Positions 46,801-58,712 of a stretch of DNA of 64,000 nucleotides are shown piece by piece. Made by a program: the position numbers and the translations under genes. The DNA comes from Parelaphostrongylus tenuis (Eukaryota; Nematoda; Chromadorea; Rhabditida; Metastrongylidae). Numbering within the stretch: position 1 is the stretch's first letter; every line of letters begins with the position of its first letter. The stretch covers positions 1 through 64,000 of the forward strand of contig JAHQIW010004261.1 in the NCBI GenBank assembly GCA_019055375.1, given 5' to 3'. A model generated the notes under the pieces. That model did not search any database, was not told the DNA's origin, and saw only the letters and a program-made list of their open reading frames with translations.

Positions 46801-47760
46801 TTTGGACGACTTGCCGCACCTGGACCGTAGGGTGGGTGCGACAAGACCTCGGCTTTCCATCAATACATTAAACTTTCCTTGGTGTTCCTTGTGTGTGAAG
46901 TTTGGCATTGCCTTGCTGAGAAAGCGTGGGTTTTTGACAAACCAATATTGGGTAAATGAAATCGTATGTACTACTTTGCAACAGTCACATGGCTCACAGT
47001 TTCTTTATCTTCGACACTACAGATCTCTTTCGCATCATCTCTTGTGAAAAATGTCACTTCCAGCAATAGCGTATCTAAACTTGAAGCTCAGTTTGTCCGT
47101 CGTCATCATTTGATATCCGAAGAGTAAACTGAAATTTGATGAACTAGAAATAGCCATGTCCGTGAGAGGTTTTCATGAAAGTATTTGTGAGTTTCTCCAT
47201 GAATTTACAATAACACTCACTGTGCCAAATAAAGAAATGGTTGAGTTTTCTAGCGGTGTTGAGGAGCTTTCTCCTCGACTTAGCTACTTCCTTATTGTGG
47301 GTTGTAAAATTTGATACGTGAACTCTAAACTGCGTAGTATTCAGCTCATATATTCCATAATTATCTTTGAAGCCACATGTCATGAGTATGTCATGGGCTC
47401 TACACATGATTTGACCTTACAGCTCATCAGGCGGGCAGGCTCCTCGTCTTTAGCAATTCCTTCTCGGAGGCCCCTACATCACCCTATAAAGAGGCATGCG
47501 ATGACGAGAGCTTTACACAATCACCGTCTTAGTGAACAATCCAAGACCGGTAACTTTTCGACACTCGATGCTGTTGGCCAGTATATCATCAAACATGCTG
47601 CTGACTGACGAGGCTACAAGGCCGATACACATGTATCGGGCTGCACAAGAGCGCATTAACAGATCATAAGACATGTTGACTGAATAATTATGCGATATGT
47701 TCGAATTCAGAGTGGTCACAATAAAACGCTCTCAATAAACGATACAATCAACGTATAATA
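46801..47760 (-). other. unrecognised degenerate coding-like segment
   Basis: Two minus-strand frames, 47719-47513 (68 codons) and 47407-47144 (88 codons, with KSRRKLLNTARKLNHFF), have protein-like composition. They are adjacent and co-oriented, and could be pieces of one broken gene or transposon. A later shifted frame reads TVSHVTVAKYY, faintly like a PAZ segment, but the following residues do not fit. I cannot assign a family. Confidence 0.3.
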
Positions 47761-48245
47761 TTTAATCACAGCTCTGATTTTTTTCTCCTCCACCACTTAA
47801 CATGTAGATCAGCAACAACGAGTCTCACGTGAGCGACGTGTGCGCTTGGCTCACATCGATAAAAGTGTGTCTGGGATTGGCGCGAAGTCAAGCGTGATGG
47901 CTTGGCACATCTTTGTCGACTCATTTTTGGATCTATTGGTATATACCCAAAATTCTCTGTATATTTAAGCGCTGAGGTCTTATGTTCTATGCGAAATGAT
48001 TATTCATTTCAAAGTTCATCTCGTTATGCCTGTATCTTGCGCCTGGCTATTGGAGTTTTGATTTGAAGTTAGCTATACTGTCTATGCGCTCTTTCACATG
48101 AGACAGAACGACCTACATGTATCGCTAATGCACTCGCCACCGCTTGGTTTTTTGAAAAGTTTGAGTAAATTATGCAGTACTCCCATAATCACCATCTTTT
48201 TCCGTTAGCCCATTTTTTCTACTGACCAAAGTTTAAACTTTTGTT
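47761..48245. other. no feature recognised
   Basis: AT-rich sequence without a supported gene, family exon or repeat match in this window. Confidence 0.35.
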
Positions 48246-48249
48246 TGAC

Positions 48250-48445
48250 CGCTATTAGTGGTACTATGATGTTTCACATATGACCAGTGATGAAGAGTGA
48301 TGCGCAAAACTGTTGCGTCAGGCGGGACTCGAACACCTCTATTCGTGAGCTCGTGCTCTGACCCGTTGCACTACCCGAATGGAGCGAGACGTGGGTTCGA
48401 GCCCCGTCCTTACGCATAAGTTTTGCACATCACTCTACCTCCCTG
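48250..48445. repeat. two opposed SINE-A pieces
   Basis: 48250-48375 is tail and tRNA-like body in minus orientation; 48385-48445 is B box (GTGGGTTCGAGCC) and tail in plus orientation. Both pieces contain the TTTTGC tail, so these are two insertions and not one inverted element. Confidence 0.65.
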
Positions 48446-48680
48446 GGTATATTCTTTGCACTGTTTCGTTGTAGATAGACAATCATACAAACGGCTGCAA
48501 ACTAGCTGGAATCGAAAATTATTCAGTGGTATTTCCGTAATACTCATTGATTCATCTAGCTGCTCTATGCGATCATCAACATTTTCTGTATACGCTAAGA
48601 TTATTTTGAAACATACATAGCTCATAAGTGCAAAGAAAAACATCTGTACGAACTGTGAGTCTAAAATTTGGGTAATCAAG
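48441..48680 (-). other. open segment encoding a membrane-like peptide
   Basis: The minus-strand frame reads a hydrophobic stretch (MFFFALMSYVCFKIILAY) followed by an acidic one (ENVDDRIEQLDESMS). There is no ATG before the first hydrophobic residues other than internal ones, a stop lies just upstream, and the 3' end runs into a SINE. It may be a single exon of an unrecognised gene or chance. Confidence 0.2.
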
Positions 48681-48689
48681 TCTTTATAC

Positions 48690-49550
48690 TAATGATTATA
48701 ATACAAATAACAACGCTGAGGTAATAATGTATGTACATGCAGAAATTATATACAAAAACATTATTAGTGTGTAAGATTTGTAACGTCTTCAGCAGCTTGT
48801 AGGAACTGTATAACTAAAAGTAATGATGTCACACGAGTTCATAGTTGGACGTTCGCATTTCAGTACGTGAATGAGAAGCTTAGAAGAGCATGAACAGGCA
48901 GCTCACATCTAAGTAATCATGAACATAACAGCGATCAGTCAATAGCTGATTACTACTCAACAAATGAATATAGGAAAAGAAAGCAACGAACCTGGGATAG
49001 ATAAGGATTTAACCGATACTTGCTACAGTATTGTGGAGAGCAAGAAAGCTTGAAACATGGACAAAATTATAAGTTATAAAGCAACAAATGCTAAATGGAA
49101 GAATTGAGCGAACGTATTAACCCTATTAACGTTAGATGGTCGAATTTTGCTGTACTTGTCTCGCAGTGGACGGTCTGATTGAGTCAGTCGGCTCTCGGTC
49201 AGCTGGTCAGATTGCATGTCATTTCTTCTAACATATCTATCGCTACGCGTCGGATAGCTTAGCGTCAGATTTTGGCGCATCCTCAGGTACGAATCCGATC
49301 CGCATATGCAGTAAACATGTGAGTGAAAAGAAATTATCAAACTCAGATGGCTTCATGGTAAGGTCAAAGATACTCTTAGATAGAAAAGTCTTTATAACGA
49401 CAATTTACCCTACTCATACTCCTTTTGACACTAGATACATTACCGAAAAGTCATCACAGAGACTAAAAATTTAGAAAAAAATGAGCATCTAAGAAGATTA
49501 AGTAGTAAGCAGAAACGCGACATCAGGAGGGAGGTAAGTTCTTTTGGATC
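48690..49550. other. no feature recognised
   Basis: No homologue within the window and no recognised motif on either strand. Confidence 0.35.
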
Positions 49551-49556
49551 TTTTCT

Positions 49557-50798
49557 AGAATCCCACGCATTTAAAGCACCATATTTTACTATAAAAATCA
49601 AGTAATGATGTTTTCAAATGTCTTTATTCTTACTATCTGAACGTATAAGTCAAAATCAATATCAATTAGGTTTTGTTCTCCGGCGGCATGAACATCGCCT
49701 TCGGTTTCTCTGCACAATCCATCAAACCACTTCTGGGGAAGGACACGGCCGACGTGCTCTTGCGCTTAGAGAGCAGGAGTAACATGCTGCTGCTATTGGT
49801 TTTATGAACAGAATCCAAGCGGAAGAAACCGCCTTTGCTTTCCTGCAGAGCTAGAAGTGGTGCATAACTCGAGAATTTGCGCCAATGGCCACGAGATGAA
49901 GACAAGCTTCGCAGAGAACCTCCGTTGGCGCTGCAATGAGGCCAATTGTCTTACGAATAAGGGACTCCGAGTGGGCACATTCTTTCAAGGCTCTATCATG
50001 AAGTTCCTCATGGAGTCACCTTCCTCTATTTGTGGACATATGAGAAGACTGCCGTTGAGTTATGTCACACCTCAATGGGCATTGCTGCACAGACCGTGCT
50101 CGATTGGTCCAACTTCATGAGAGACATTTGCGAGGACAGCGTAATCAAGCACGGATCGGTCGCCGTCGGTGGAGGGAGGGCTGACTGTGGAAATTGACGA
50201 ATCCTTGTTATCCGGGCGCAGGAACCCCGTCGGTGTGTCCTTTCTCAGCAGTGGGTGTTTGCTGGAGTGCGCAGAGAAACCGAAGAAGTGTTCTTAAAGA
50301 AGATTTCTGATCGTACGGCTCAAACGCTTCTAAAGGTCATCAATGACCGCATCGTCCCTCGTAACGACCAACATACTGGACAGTTGGAAGGCGTGCAATC
50401 TGATTCAGAGCCAGGAGGACAAGGATTATGAGCATTTCCGCTTCATCGATCGCCACCACTTCGTCGACCAAGACACCGGTGCCATACTCAGACGATCGAA
50501 ATCACATGAAATCAAGCAAAACGACGGAACGAGCAGCAGTCTGGGACGAGCCTTCACTCTTGTCAACACCCATCTGGAAGAATTTGCTTGGTGACGGATG
50601 CTCGAAAGCCGAGGTCGAGGTCGCGATCCATTCGAGGCACTTCTCGAGGACATGGCGATGTTCATGCCGCCGGAAAACAAAGCCTAATTGATACTGATTT
50701 TGACTTTTAAGTTCAGATACTAATGATAAAGGCATTTCACAACAGCATTACCTGATTTTTATAGTAAAATATGATGTTTGAAAATGCGGTATGATTCT
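49557..50798 (+). mobile_element. Merlin/IS1595-type (ISXO2-like domain) DNA transposon, degenerate
   Basis: Plus-strand frames between 49857 and 50690 read CANGHEMKTSFAENLRWRC with a C..C zinc-ribbon-like pair, TNKGLRVGTFFQGS, LWTYEKTAVELC, TVLDWSNFMRDICED (the helix preceding the catalytic core in ISXO2-like transposases), an EIDESL catalytic segment near 50185-50205, QQWVFAGVRRETEEVF near 50243-50290, and HFVDQDTGA followed by HTQTIE in a shifted frame near 50455-50500. Frameshifts separate them. Inverted terminal regions of about 145 bases, 49557-49700 and 50655-50798, align closely. Superfamily assignment is from motifs; target-site duplications were not verified. Confidence 0.72.
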
Positions 50799-50834
50799 GA
50801 AGAAGATCCTTCTTTTTCCACCCATAATGGGAGG

Positions 50835-51135
50835 CAAGGAGCACATGTGGCGCAGGGGTTAGAGGTGCTCTACGTCGCACACGTGGTTAATGGTTCGATC
50901 TCGCGCTCATGGCTCGCCAAGCCATCCATCCCTCCCGAGTAGGTAACTTGGTACCAGGCTGGTTTCGGACTGTCTGGGAGGAGAAGCAGCAGACTTGGTT
51001 CAGCGGTTAGCCACCGCGAGTCATTGTAGAGGCCAGATATGCATTCACACACCTCAAACGAAGTTACAAATTGAAGACGAATGCATGACGCAAACCTCAG
51101 GGATTGACCAACGCCAAGAGTTTTATCCTCTTTTA
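50835..51135 (+). repeat. tRNA-derived SINE, family SINE-C
   Basis: TGGCGCAGGGGTTAGAGG (A-box region) and GGTTCGATCTC (B box) within about 70 bases are followed by a nonconserved region and ACACCTCAAACGAAGTTAC and GGGATTGACCAACGCCAAGA. Length, promoter boxes and absent acceptor stem pairing indicate a SINE. Confidence 0.6.
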
Positions 51136-51734
51136 AAGGGACGCGTGCTATCACTACACCCAAGCCACCGCTTTGAGGCCACTCTTTTTCGACATGAGCT
51201 GTCGAAGCTATCTGCAACCAACTCTTGAAGACTGTGAATTGGTAAACACATAGTGGCGTAAAGCCCAATTGAGCTGGTAGCTGTTTTCAATTGTGGAATT
51301 AGGTTAAACGGCGACAAATTTTCAAGCTGATCTTATTTTCCGAACAAGAGTCTTCATAGAATTGCTAGTAATCATTCGAAGGCTTGGATCCGTGGCTACA
51401 ACTACACCTTGGCAATTTTTTAAAACACGCCTTTATAACGCTGTAGCATCCAAATCAAAAATCATGTTTCACAGTTGCATTTCGACTTCATCTCTAGGAC
51501 GCATTATAAATCGCTGGAAGCAGAGAGGCATGTCAATGTGTAGGGAAACTTTTGTAGTATCCTAATCAATCATTTTATTAGGAGAATTTTACAAAGCGAG
51601 GGAAAGATTCCCAACTGAATAACAATATGTCGATCTCCTTACCTCTCCTTGCACCTCTCAACCCCCTCCACTGCCCTCTTACTGTCGAAAAGCCAGTGAA
51701 CAACTTGCTGATAGTGTAAAACAATCTAATTTTT

Positions 51735-51955
51735 CCTGCTAAACCGTATTTCCAGAAAATAAACACATCGATAGAATCGAGAAACATTACGCTATCGGGT
51801 GATTACTAATAGTCTAGAGAAAGACCTCTGCCCGGCGAGATTCAAAGCACAAATCAAAAGACAAAATAGATTAAAGATCAAAAGAGCTTTTTCGAAAAGC
51901 AAATACATTTTTGAGTTTTTCGAAACTTGTGTTATAAATGACTACTAGCGCTTTA
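51735..51955 (+). repeat. duplicated noncoding segment, partner at 10735-10935
   Basis: Same ordered landmarks as the partner, same orientation on the plus strand. There is no family exon around it here. Confidence 0.55.
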
Positions 51956-51959
51956 ACTC

Positions 51960-53470
51960 CTCAACAACCACGTTGAAATCTGGGCGCGGCACACGACGTG
52001 GTCACGCGGCGAGCTACAATCACGGTGCGGCAGTCTTCTAATGAAATTTCTACTTTTGTCGTCAATGAAAGAATTTTAATTGCCACAAATTCTAGAAGGT
52101 GATGGAAGCGAGATTATCAAAGCTATTTGTTGTAAGAATAATGCCGATTATTTCTCCTAGAACCCTGCGTTCCAGGAGAAAAGCCACAGTTACGAAGATG
52201 GAGTGTTTCATATTGTCATTGAATATTTTTTATGCTATCTTATCCATATTCATTCGTTAGTCAGCCATACTTAGCTTTTATTTTTCATATTGACAATTTC
52301 TTGTTCTTATTCCTTGCCACATATGAACAATAACCAAAAAACCAAACACTCTATCAGTTTGTGCTTCTGGAACCAAAAATTACAATATAGGTCTTCCAGT
52401 TTTGAAACTGTTTTATCTTAGGAAATACCCCAAATTCTTGATAGTGCCTGGAAATGAGAAATCGATCAGTTGTTTTCCATAAATGATGCTGTACACTGCA
52501 TGCGATGCCATCTTATCAACAATTCTCAATTATTTCGCAAAAATTGGTAAATTTCTGCAGTTGGAACCTTCTTCAATTACAAAAAGACTTTGTTTCTGTC
52601 GATTCATTGGAACTAACTTCTTGTTATGGCGTTTAATCTGTACTACGAGCACATTTTATCGTGGTGATTGACACTGGGCATTCGGCCGCTTAGGCCCTCT
52701 ACGTATTCCTTCTAATTGAAAGCCCTCAAGAAGACTTCATGTGCCCAATCAATTTCCCAGCTCTCCTAATAACGCCAATGTGACCACATACAGGTGGTTA
52801 GACGTCCAACAATAGAACAGAAACCTCCATGTTGCCCAACTGTCTCCGATGGGTGTCGTTTTTACCAGTGGAAGTATTTCTTCCACTGTATGATTTGTTT
52901 CGGCTTCCACCTAGCACGTTCAAACAAAAGCTTCTTATTTACTCATCCTTAGCTGTTGTTGGAATTATTCACCTATTTCAATTGCTAATTTCTACGAGCA
53001 TAGAACACGGATGCAAAGGGGAGTAGAGCACTTCTGCGTCTCAAAACTGCGGGCTCTGTCAATGCTTACTCCGGCAGCAAACTGGAACTCCCTCCATATA
53101 TGTTCCTCTACAAGTTTCACATTGCACAACATCTGTTTCGGAGTCAAAACCTTACAGAAATGCACAATTAGAACTAAAAGCATGGTTTCCCCAATGGTAT
53201 ACTTTTCGGGCTGAAAAGTGGGCATTATCGGAGCACGGGGCATTCTTCATACAAAAAAACCCGTTTCTCCAATAAGCGATCTATCCTTTTAAAACAATAA
53301 ATATAATTAAAAAACAAAAAGCATTTGCATAAGCAAAAAACGCCAGCATAAAAATCAAACAACGCATTATCTAGCCCGAAAGGAAAACGCAGTCCTCTTT
53401 TAACTTCTTATATTACAGCAAGGGGATTTTTCTATGAATCAAGCCTAATACATAAATCTTCATTTCTCAA
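51960..53470. other. interval without a supported gene
   Basis: At 52490-52530 a frame reads ACDAILSTILNYF, a weak echo of the exon 3 motif PDAIIS.ILGQL, but nothing else of the family accompanies it. No RNA gene or transposon recognised. Confidence 0.35.
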
Positions 53471-53479
53471 ACCATTAAT

Positions 53480-54650
53480 TGATTACCAATAGTTTAGTGA
53501 AGATATCTCCTTTATGAAAACGCAAGGATATACGAGCACATTTCACAAAATGTAAGTGCACTTCGCACATGTAGCACTAAAAAGTGGAAACTTATCGGGC
53601 CAATAGGTGCCCTGTCTACTAAAGATAAGTTTATAGAAATCTCCCTTGTAATATTCAATACTTTATGGCGAAAAAGCTTCTCTCAAATCAAAATTTCACT
53701 ATAAAAAATCAGAAGATCCCCTATGAAGTTGGAAAAGTGAACTCCGATTGCAAAACGTTACCTTCCTTTTAGCTAGTAGAACGTATATAAAAGTCTTTTC
53801 ACAAAGCAAACTCAGTTTGAAACCTATATCTTCTAAGCTATCAAATGACTACAAAAACATAGACGAAAGAGAAGGAAATGGATCTTTTATAACAGCTGTA
53901 CATGTATTTCCTTTCACAGAATATTTCGTGTTACATGGGAATTACCTCCATCAAAAAAAATCTTTATAGAAGTCTCTTCTGTAATATTTTATCAAAATCA
54001 AAGTTTTTCAGGATTAAAATCACGATATTATCCCAAAAATTCGCTGCAATGTTGAAACAGCTTACTATGAAAGCAAAGCGTAGTTCTCTCTTCAGTTACC
54101 ACTTCGTACTCTCGGAAGCGAAGCTTGCTAAAATCTCCAGTTCTCAAGCTAGCTGGAAACACAAGTATTGTTCACATATTGCAACCGCACTCCAAGCAAT
54201 TCTTGGTAAGAAGCAAAGGCTTCCAAGACTTATTAATGTTCTTTTTACTAAATTACGTTTATAGAGATGCAAGCAACGATAGTATAACTTTTCAAAACGA
54301 GAAAGTTTACTTAACATGAAAATTGTACAATGCAATGCCGAAAAATTCATTGTGGAACTAACAACGGACCTTGAAAGTAGAGCCTTATCTTTCTTTTTTC
54401 GGTCGTAGAATGTATTATAGAAGTCTCTCAACAAATTGAGCTCAGTTCAAGAATCGGCACCTTTCAAGATATCAATTGAGTGCAAAAAAATTCAAAAAGA
54501 GAGAAGAAAGTGTCATGTGGCAATTGAAAGTAAGTTTGCTTTCCAAAGATGGGATTTTTTTTTGTTGAATCATAGAATGGTTTTCAGCAGATAAACGTCT
54601 TCCTTACCGAAAAGCCCTGTATAGAAGTCTCTTTTGTGATCTTTCATCAC
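53480..54650 (+). repeat. diverged internal repeats
   Basis: The phrase TATAGAA(G/A)TCTC(T/C) recurs at about 53634, 53966, 54416 and 54621, and AAGCTATCAAATGACTAC-like text recurs near 53470, 53835 and 54465. Spacing is irregular, so these are old, rearranged tandem copies. No coding signal. Confidence 0.45.
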
Positions 54651-54724
54651 TTAACACTGTGCTTGATACTTGCTTACTTGATACTTGAACGCTTCTAGAG
54701 GTGGTGAAGACTTCATAGATATCC

Positions 54725-55010
54725 ACAGTGATGTAGAATGATGTTACCACCGCTAAAGCGGTTAAATAAAAAGTATTTCTTTTGATCTTCAATACCACTA
54801 TCTGTTAACGTGATTGGGTTCAATGTCGCTACCGACTACCCGGGCCAGGGCGCTGACGGCTGGCGGCTGACAAATAGATGCGCTGTGGTGCAGAAAGAGT
54901 GGTGCGCGAAATGGGTGTCGGCAGTGTAACGGATTAGAGCATGCGTTTCCATATGGAGTAAGAAGCTGGTCCTAGTCCCGCCTGACGCAAAAGTTTTGAA
55001 CACAATGAAT
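54725..55010 (+). repeat. SINE-A: tail fragment followed by head and body
   Basis: 54731-54775 is a tail (CACCGCTAAAGCGGTTAAATAAAAAG); 54800-55010 is a head, tRNA-like body and GCAAAAGTTTTGAACAC. Both are in the plus orientation. Confidence 0.65.
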
Positions 55011-55354
55011 AGTTTCTCAGAAGGGTGCTAATCACTGTATGCAGAGCGACTTCATCGGCAACTCTCAACAATTTTTAAATTATTAATGCACTTGAGAAGG
55101 TGGGACTATTTAGAGATATGGCATAAGAGTTGTTCTATCGTTCTATGAGTATAAGAATTCCATATACCGTCGTGAACTGTGCTATGAACATCATTCACTG
55201 TAGCAACCTATCACTGGACATGCGCATTGATTTCACATGCTTCACGTTGTCCTTTTGAGTCAAATGACAGCGTATGTTTCCTTTATCTTGACGATTTCCC
55301 ACCTATCAGATGACCTTCTGTCGTACATCGTAAAATGTAATGATTTACAAATAT

Positions 55355-55665
55355 TGGGTTGGTGCGAAGTAATCGCGGTTTCAGACCGAAGTAAAACAGC
55401 AATTACTTTTGTAATTAATTCATATAGCGATAATGGTAGAATGGTCGACGTCGAGCTCTTCTGCGACAACTTGTGCAGCTTTAAAAAGATTAACTCTGAT
55501 GATTACTTTTTCCATGACTTTTGATGAGACTGATGCAAAAACGAATGCGGTCTATGCCTTGTTGAAATTAGTCTCCTTTACGAATCTTTGTGAATTACCA
55601 CTTCCTGCATGATCGGTAGCAGTTCCTCAGCCAAATGCGCTGCTAATGTTGGCAGTTGTCTGTGT
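55355..55665 (-). mobile_element. internally deleted mariner element
   Basis: On the minus strand an N-terminal transposase piece (AFGEGTATD near 55640, VVAEELDVDHST near 55460) is followed within about 25 bases by the 3' end. That end is GCGATTACTTCGCACCAACC then CAA and TA, the complement of the classical mariner terminus TTGGGTTGGTGC at 55358-55369, next to a TA dinucleotide. The catalytic two thirds of the transposase are missing. The opposite terminus was not identified. Confidence 0.7.
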
Positions 55666-55669
55666 TGTT

Positions 55670-56829
55670 CTACGACTCACTTCGAGAGTTTTTTAAACTG
55701 CAATCACTCTCACAACCCCAACATCCCATATACAAGTGATAAGTCACTAGCAAAAAAACATAAAACAAGAACTGCGTATAAAAATGATTTATATAACATC
55801 TACATATATTTAAGAATATGTATCCCAATATTAAAAGGCGCATTTTATCATTTTTCACTAGCCCAATAGATTGTTTTAACGTATAAAGACTGTTAATGTA
55901 TTAGGACGTGCAAGGTGGTAAATTTGAAAAAGGAGCTAAGTACTCCAAAACCAAATTGTCATCTTTTCTGTTAAAGTCAAAAGCAGTTGATGTCTTTTCT
56001 ATGAGCCAGCTACCTACTGGAGTCATTGTATTTCGAATTATCGAATAATACATAATAGTTTGGCGAAAAACTTCTTTTCTGAAAAAAACCGTAAAATCGC
56101 AAGCATTATACGGAAGTCGCATTTAAACGCAAGGCTTTTCGAGGCAAGTGGAATCTAATTAGTGATATTCCATCATTTAGTGAGGAAAAGCACTCTGCAG
56201 AATTAATCAACCAGAAGAAGCACACCAATCTTCGTAACCGTCTAAAAAGCACGCACAGGTGAGAATCGAAAACGAAAACGAACCTCACCGTCCGCAAGGG
56301 GTTAGAGCGTAGTTTCAGAAAAATCTCCAGAAACATGAGGACCGAGGTCTAACAGTAACATTCCTCAACAGAGTAGCTTATTTCTGTTAGCAGGTAAATC
56401 TATTCAAGTCGTGCACTACAGCTGCAAGCCTTTGTACTCAGGGGAAGATTTACTAACTGTCAAATTTGAAACCGATGACGGTAAAACCATCTCGAAGATT
56501 AGAGAAAATCAGGCACTTCTTGCATTCAAAGCACTCTTCTTGAGATTTTCTCTAATCTATGAGATAGTTTTACCTGTGACTAGAGTCTGCATTTTTTACA
56601 AAACTGAGTTATTGCTGAGTTGAATTTTTCTCAAATAAATCGCTTCAATACTGGTACGAGTCCATTAATGACTAATTGATTATTGCATACCAATCTGTAC
56701 AGAATGATCTTGTGAAAAAACTCTGCTCATATTACTCGCGATAAAAGTTTTTGGAAGAATTGGTTGAATTTCACTTATTACAATATTGGATTTGAGTGCA
56801 AAGAAATAGCGAAGATGTTAGTCACACGG
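55670..56829. other. no feature recognised
   Basis: GATTAGAGAAAATC at about 56497-56510 and its near-complement GATTTTCTCTAATC at 56544-56557 can pair as a hairpin. No gene or transposon motif was seen on either strand. Confidence 0.35.
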
Positions 56830-58461
56830 TGAATCAACTAAGACGATGAGGAAAAACTACAACTCGGAAGCGGTACTACGAGGAACTACTTAAACTCGGA
56901 ACTGTTTATCTTACTTCAATCAGCGTTCATAACAGACTCATAACAAGGGCGATGATTCTATTGTGTTGATGGCGCTTTCGACATGCGATTCGAAAATGGA
57001 CGGAACAAAATTTTTTATGGTATAAGTCGAGGATTTTTAGCTGCAATTGTGGAAAGGAGAGCTTTGCACATAGGTTCATCACAATTGTAATGCTCCTTCC
57101 GTGAAGAAAAAACATCATCATGATTTCCAATTTGGACAAAGCGCTACGGTCGGTAAAGGGCTGAGCTAAAGCAACCGTTAAACAAATTACTTAAGGCTTC
57201 ATTATAGAATTGTACAGCAACAAAATTTGTTTACCCAGTTTGACGTGAAAAAACTGCGAGAAACTGACGGCGTTTCTCAAACATAAACCTTGCTGAGGAA
57301 GTTGGAGCGTTTAGAACCGTGAGCAATGAGGCCTTTGACTAGTGCACCTCACTCGCGTTCGAAACAGGGTACGCTTTACTTCCTCACCTTACTACTTGAG
57401 AGTTACATCTAGATGTAGGAATCTTGCACCTCACATCTGGACTTCATCTTAATACAGATGTGTTCTCTCTAACAAGATCTGACGATCACCCTTTCTTTTT
57501 CATATCGGTGAATTTGTAGAGCCATCTCAGTCCGCGTCTGTTTCTGAATCCTTCAATAAAATTTGTGGCAGGTGCTCTATGGAAATCAGTTGGTCTCTCC
57601 TTCAACACGATGTTCATAGGCGTACTAAATCAGTGACATTATGAGAACATCAAAGTTCTACATTTGTTTTATTTCCAGAGAATTCATTGCCGAAACGTCT
57701 CGCAGCAATAATTATGTTAGTCTATGTCAAGTGATATCTTCTCCTAAAGAATTTTCTCTTATAAGGGAACGTGCATAGTTGGTTTTTTGCAACTGCCGAA
57801 TTTTTCACCTTTGAGAATGTCAGAATTTAGTGCTGCACATCACAAATGGGAAGGCGGAACGATTTACCCATGACACCTGACAGACCGGAGTATTCATTTA
57901 GCCTACTTTCCATGAAATTCCTTCCATGCTTTTCAATTTCATCAAAAGATTTCAAAATATTCAATGTCACTAAGCGATTCATTTATGTGGTCTTTGCGAA
58001 CTGCAAATTTTCTAAGTTTGAGAAAGTCAGAATCTAGTGTTACAGCATCATAAATTAGAAGGCGGAACGTTTGAGCCATGACACTTGACGAATCGGCGTG
58101 TTCATTTGAACTCCTTTCCGAGCGAGTCCTTCCAGGCTTTTCAACTTTATGAAAAAGTTTTAAAACTTCTCACCTTACTCACCAATTCATTTGTATATTG
58201 GAATAAGAAACTATGTCATAAAACATGCTTTGGAAGTTTTCGCTTGAATGCTTTAAGAGCTCTAAGGCAGTTGGAAACATGCAAGAGCTGCCACGTTGAA
58301 GGCACTTACAGGTACCGAATGCAATTTGTTGTTTACTTGTGAACGACTGACACAAAACATGGAAGTGTTTACTCCGGTAAAGTCTGCAGTAACTGGTCAG
58401 ATTTTTAGGGTCCAAGAATCAATATTCTTACTAAAACGATAAGATTTGTTTAAATCGCTCC
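56830..58461 (+). repeat. family upstream block preceding remnant H
   Basis: Equivalent of 14340-15749 (TCAGCGTTCATAACAGACTCATAAC near 56915; GAGAAACTGACGGCG near 57258). Noncoding. Confidence 0.6.
57779..58195 (+). repeat. tandem duplication, two units of about 207 bp
   Basis: Units start at 57779 and 57986. Both contain CTTTG..AACTGC, GAGAA(T/A)GTCAGAAT, GAAGGCGGAACG, CCATGACACCTGAC-like sequence and CTTCCA.GCTTTTCAA. Similarity is about 70% by eye, so the duplication is not recent. Confidence 0.75.
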
Positions 58462-58513
58462 ATGATTTTTCTGCTAGTCATAATCGCGACATTGTTTGGA
58501 TGTGGAGTTCGAA
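58462..58513 (+). pseudogene. copy H remnant, exon 1 only
   Basis: ATG at 58462 opens MIFLLVIIATLFGCGV, matching the family signal peptide and its GCGV end, in the right place after an upstream block. The following donor is missing, and the sequence changes into an unrelated inverted repeat at about 58520. No exons 2-5 were found before copy G. Confidence 0.6.
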
Positions 58514-58519
58514 CGATTC

Positions 58520-58712
58520 TCATATTTTGGTAATAATTCGACAGTTCCGCACCTTCAATCTCTATAATACAATTTCTCTTGGAAAAGCTGGAGGAGTAGG
58601 ATTTTGGAAAGTCTTTGAACAGAACTTTAGTAGCTATTTGATAACATACATTTTGGTGGTCGAGACCCAAGATGGTCGAAATTATAGGATCCGCTAGCAC
58701 TTTAATCATCAA
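58520..58712 (-). repeat. dispersed repeat with copies near 60276-60370 (plus) and 60640-60700 (minus-like)
   Basis: The minus strand contains TCAAATAGCTACTAAAGTTC and TGTTCAAAGACTTTC, repeated on the plus strand at 60318-60352; the region 58520-58590 recurs reversed at 60640-60700. The short shared translation (QIATKVLFKDF) comes from the repeat. Class unknown. Confidence 0.6.

Noticed and set aside
46801..47047. Argonaute PAZ domain on the minus strand (TVSHVTVAKYY)
   Set aside because: Only about ten residues fit; the residues before and after do not follow the PAZ pattern in any frame.
52483..52530. Exon 3 of another family copy (ACDAILSTILNYF)
   Set aside because: Too short and too weak; no splice acceptor and no other exon nearby.
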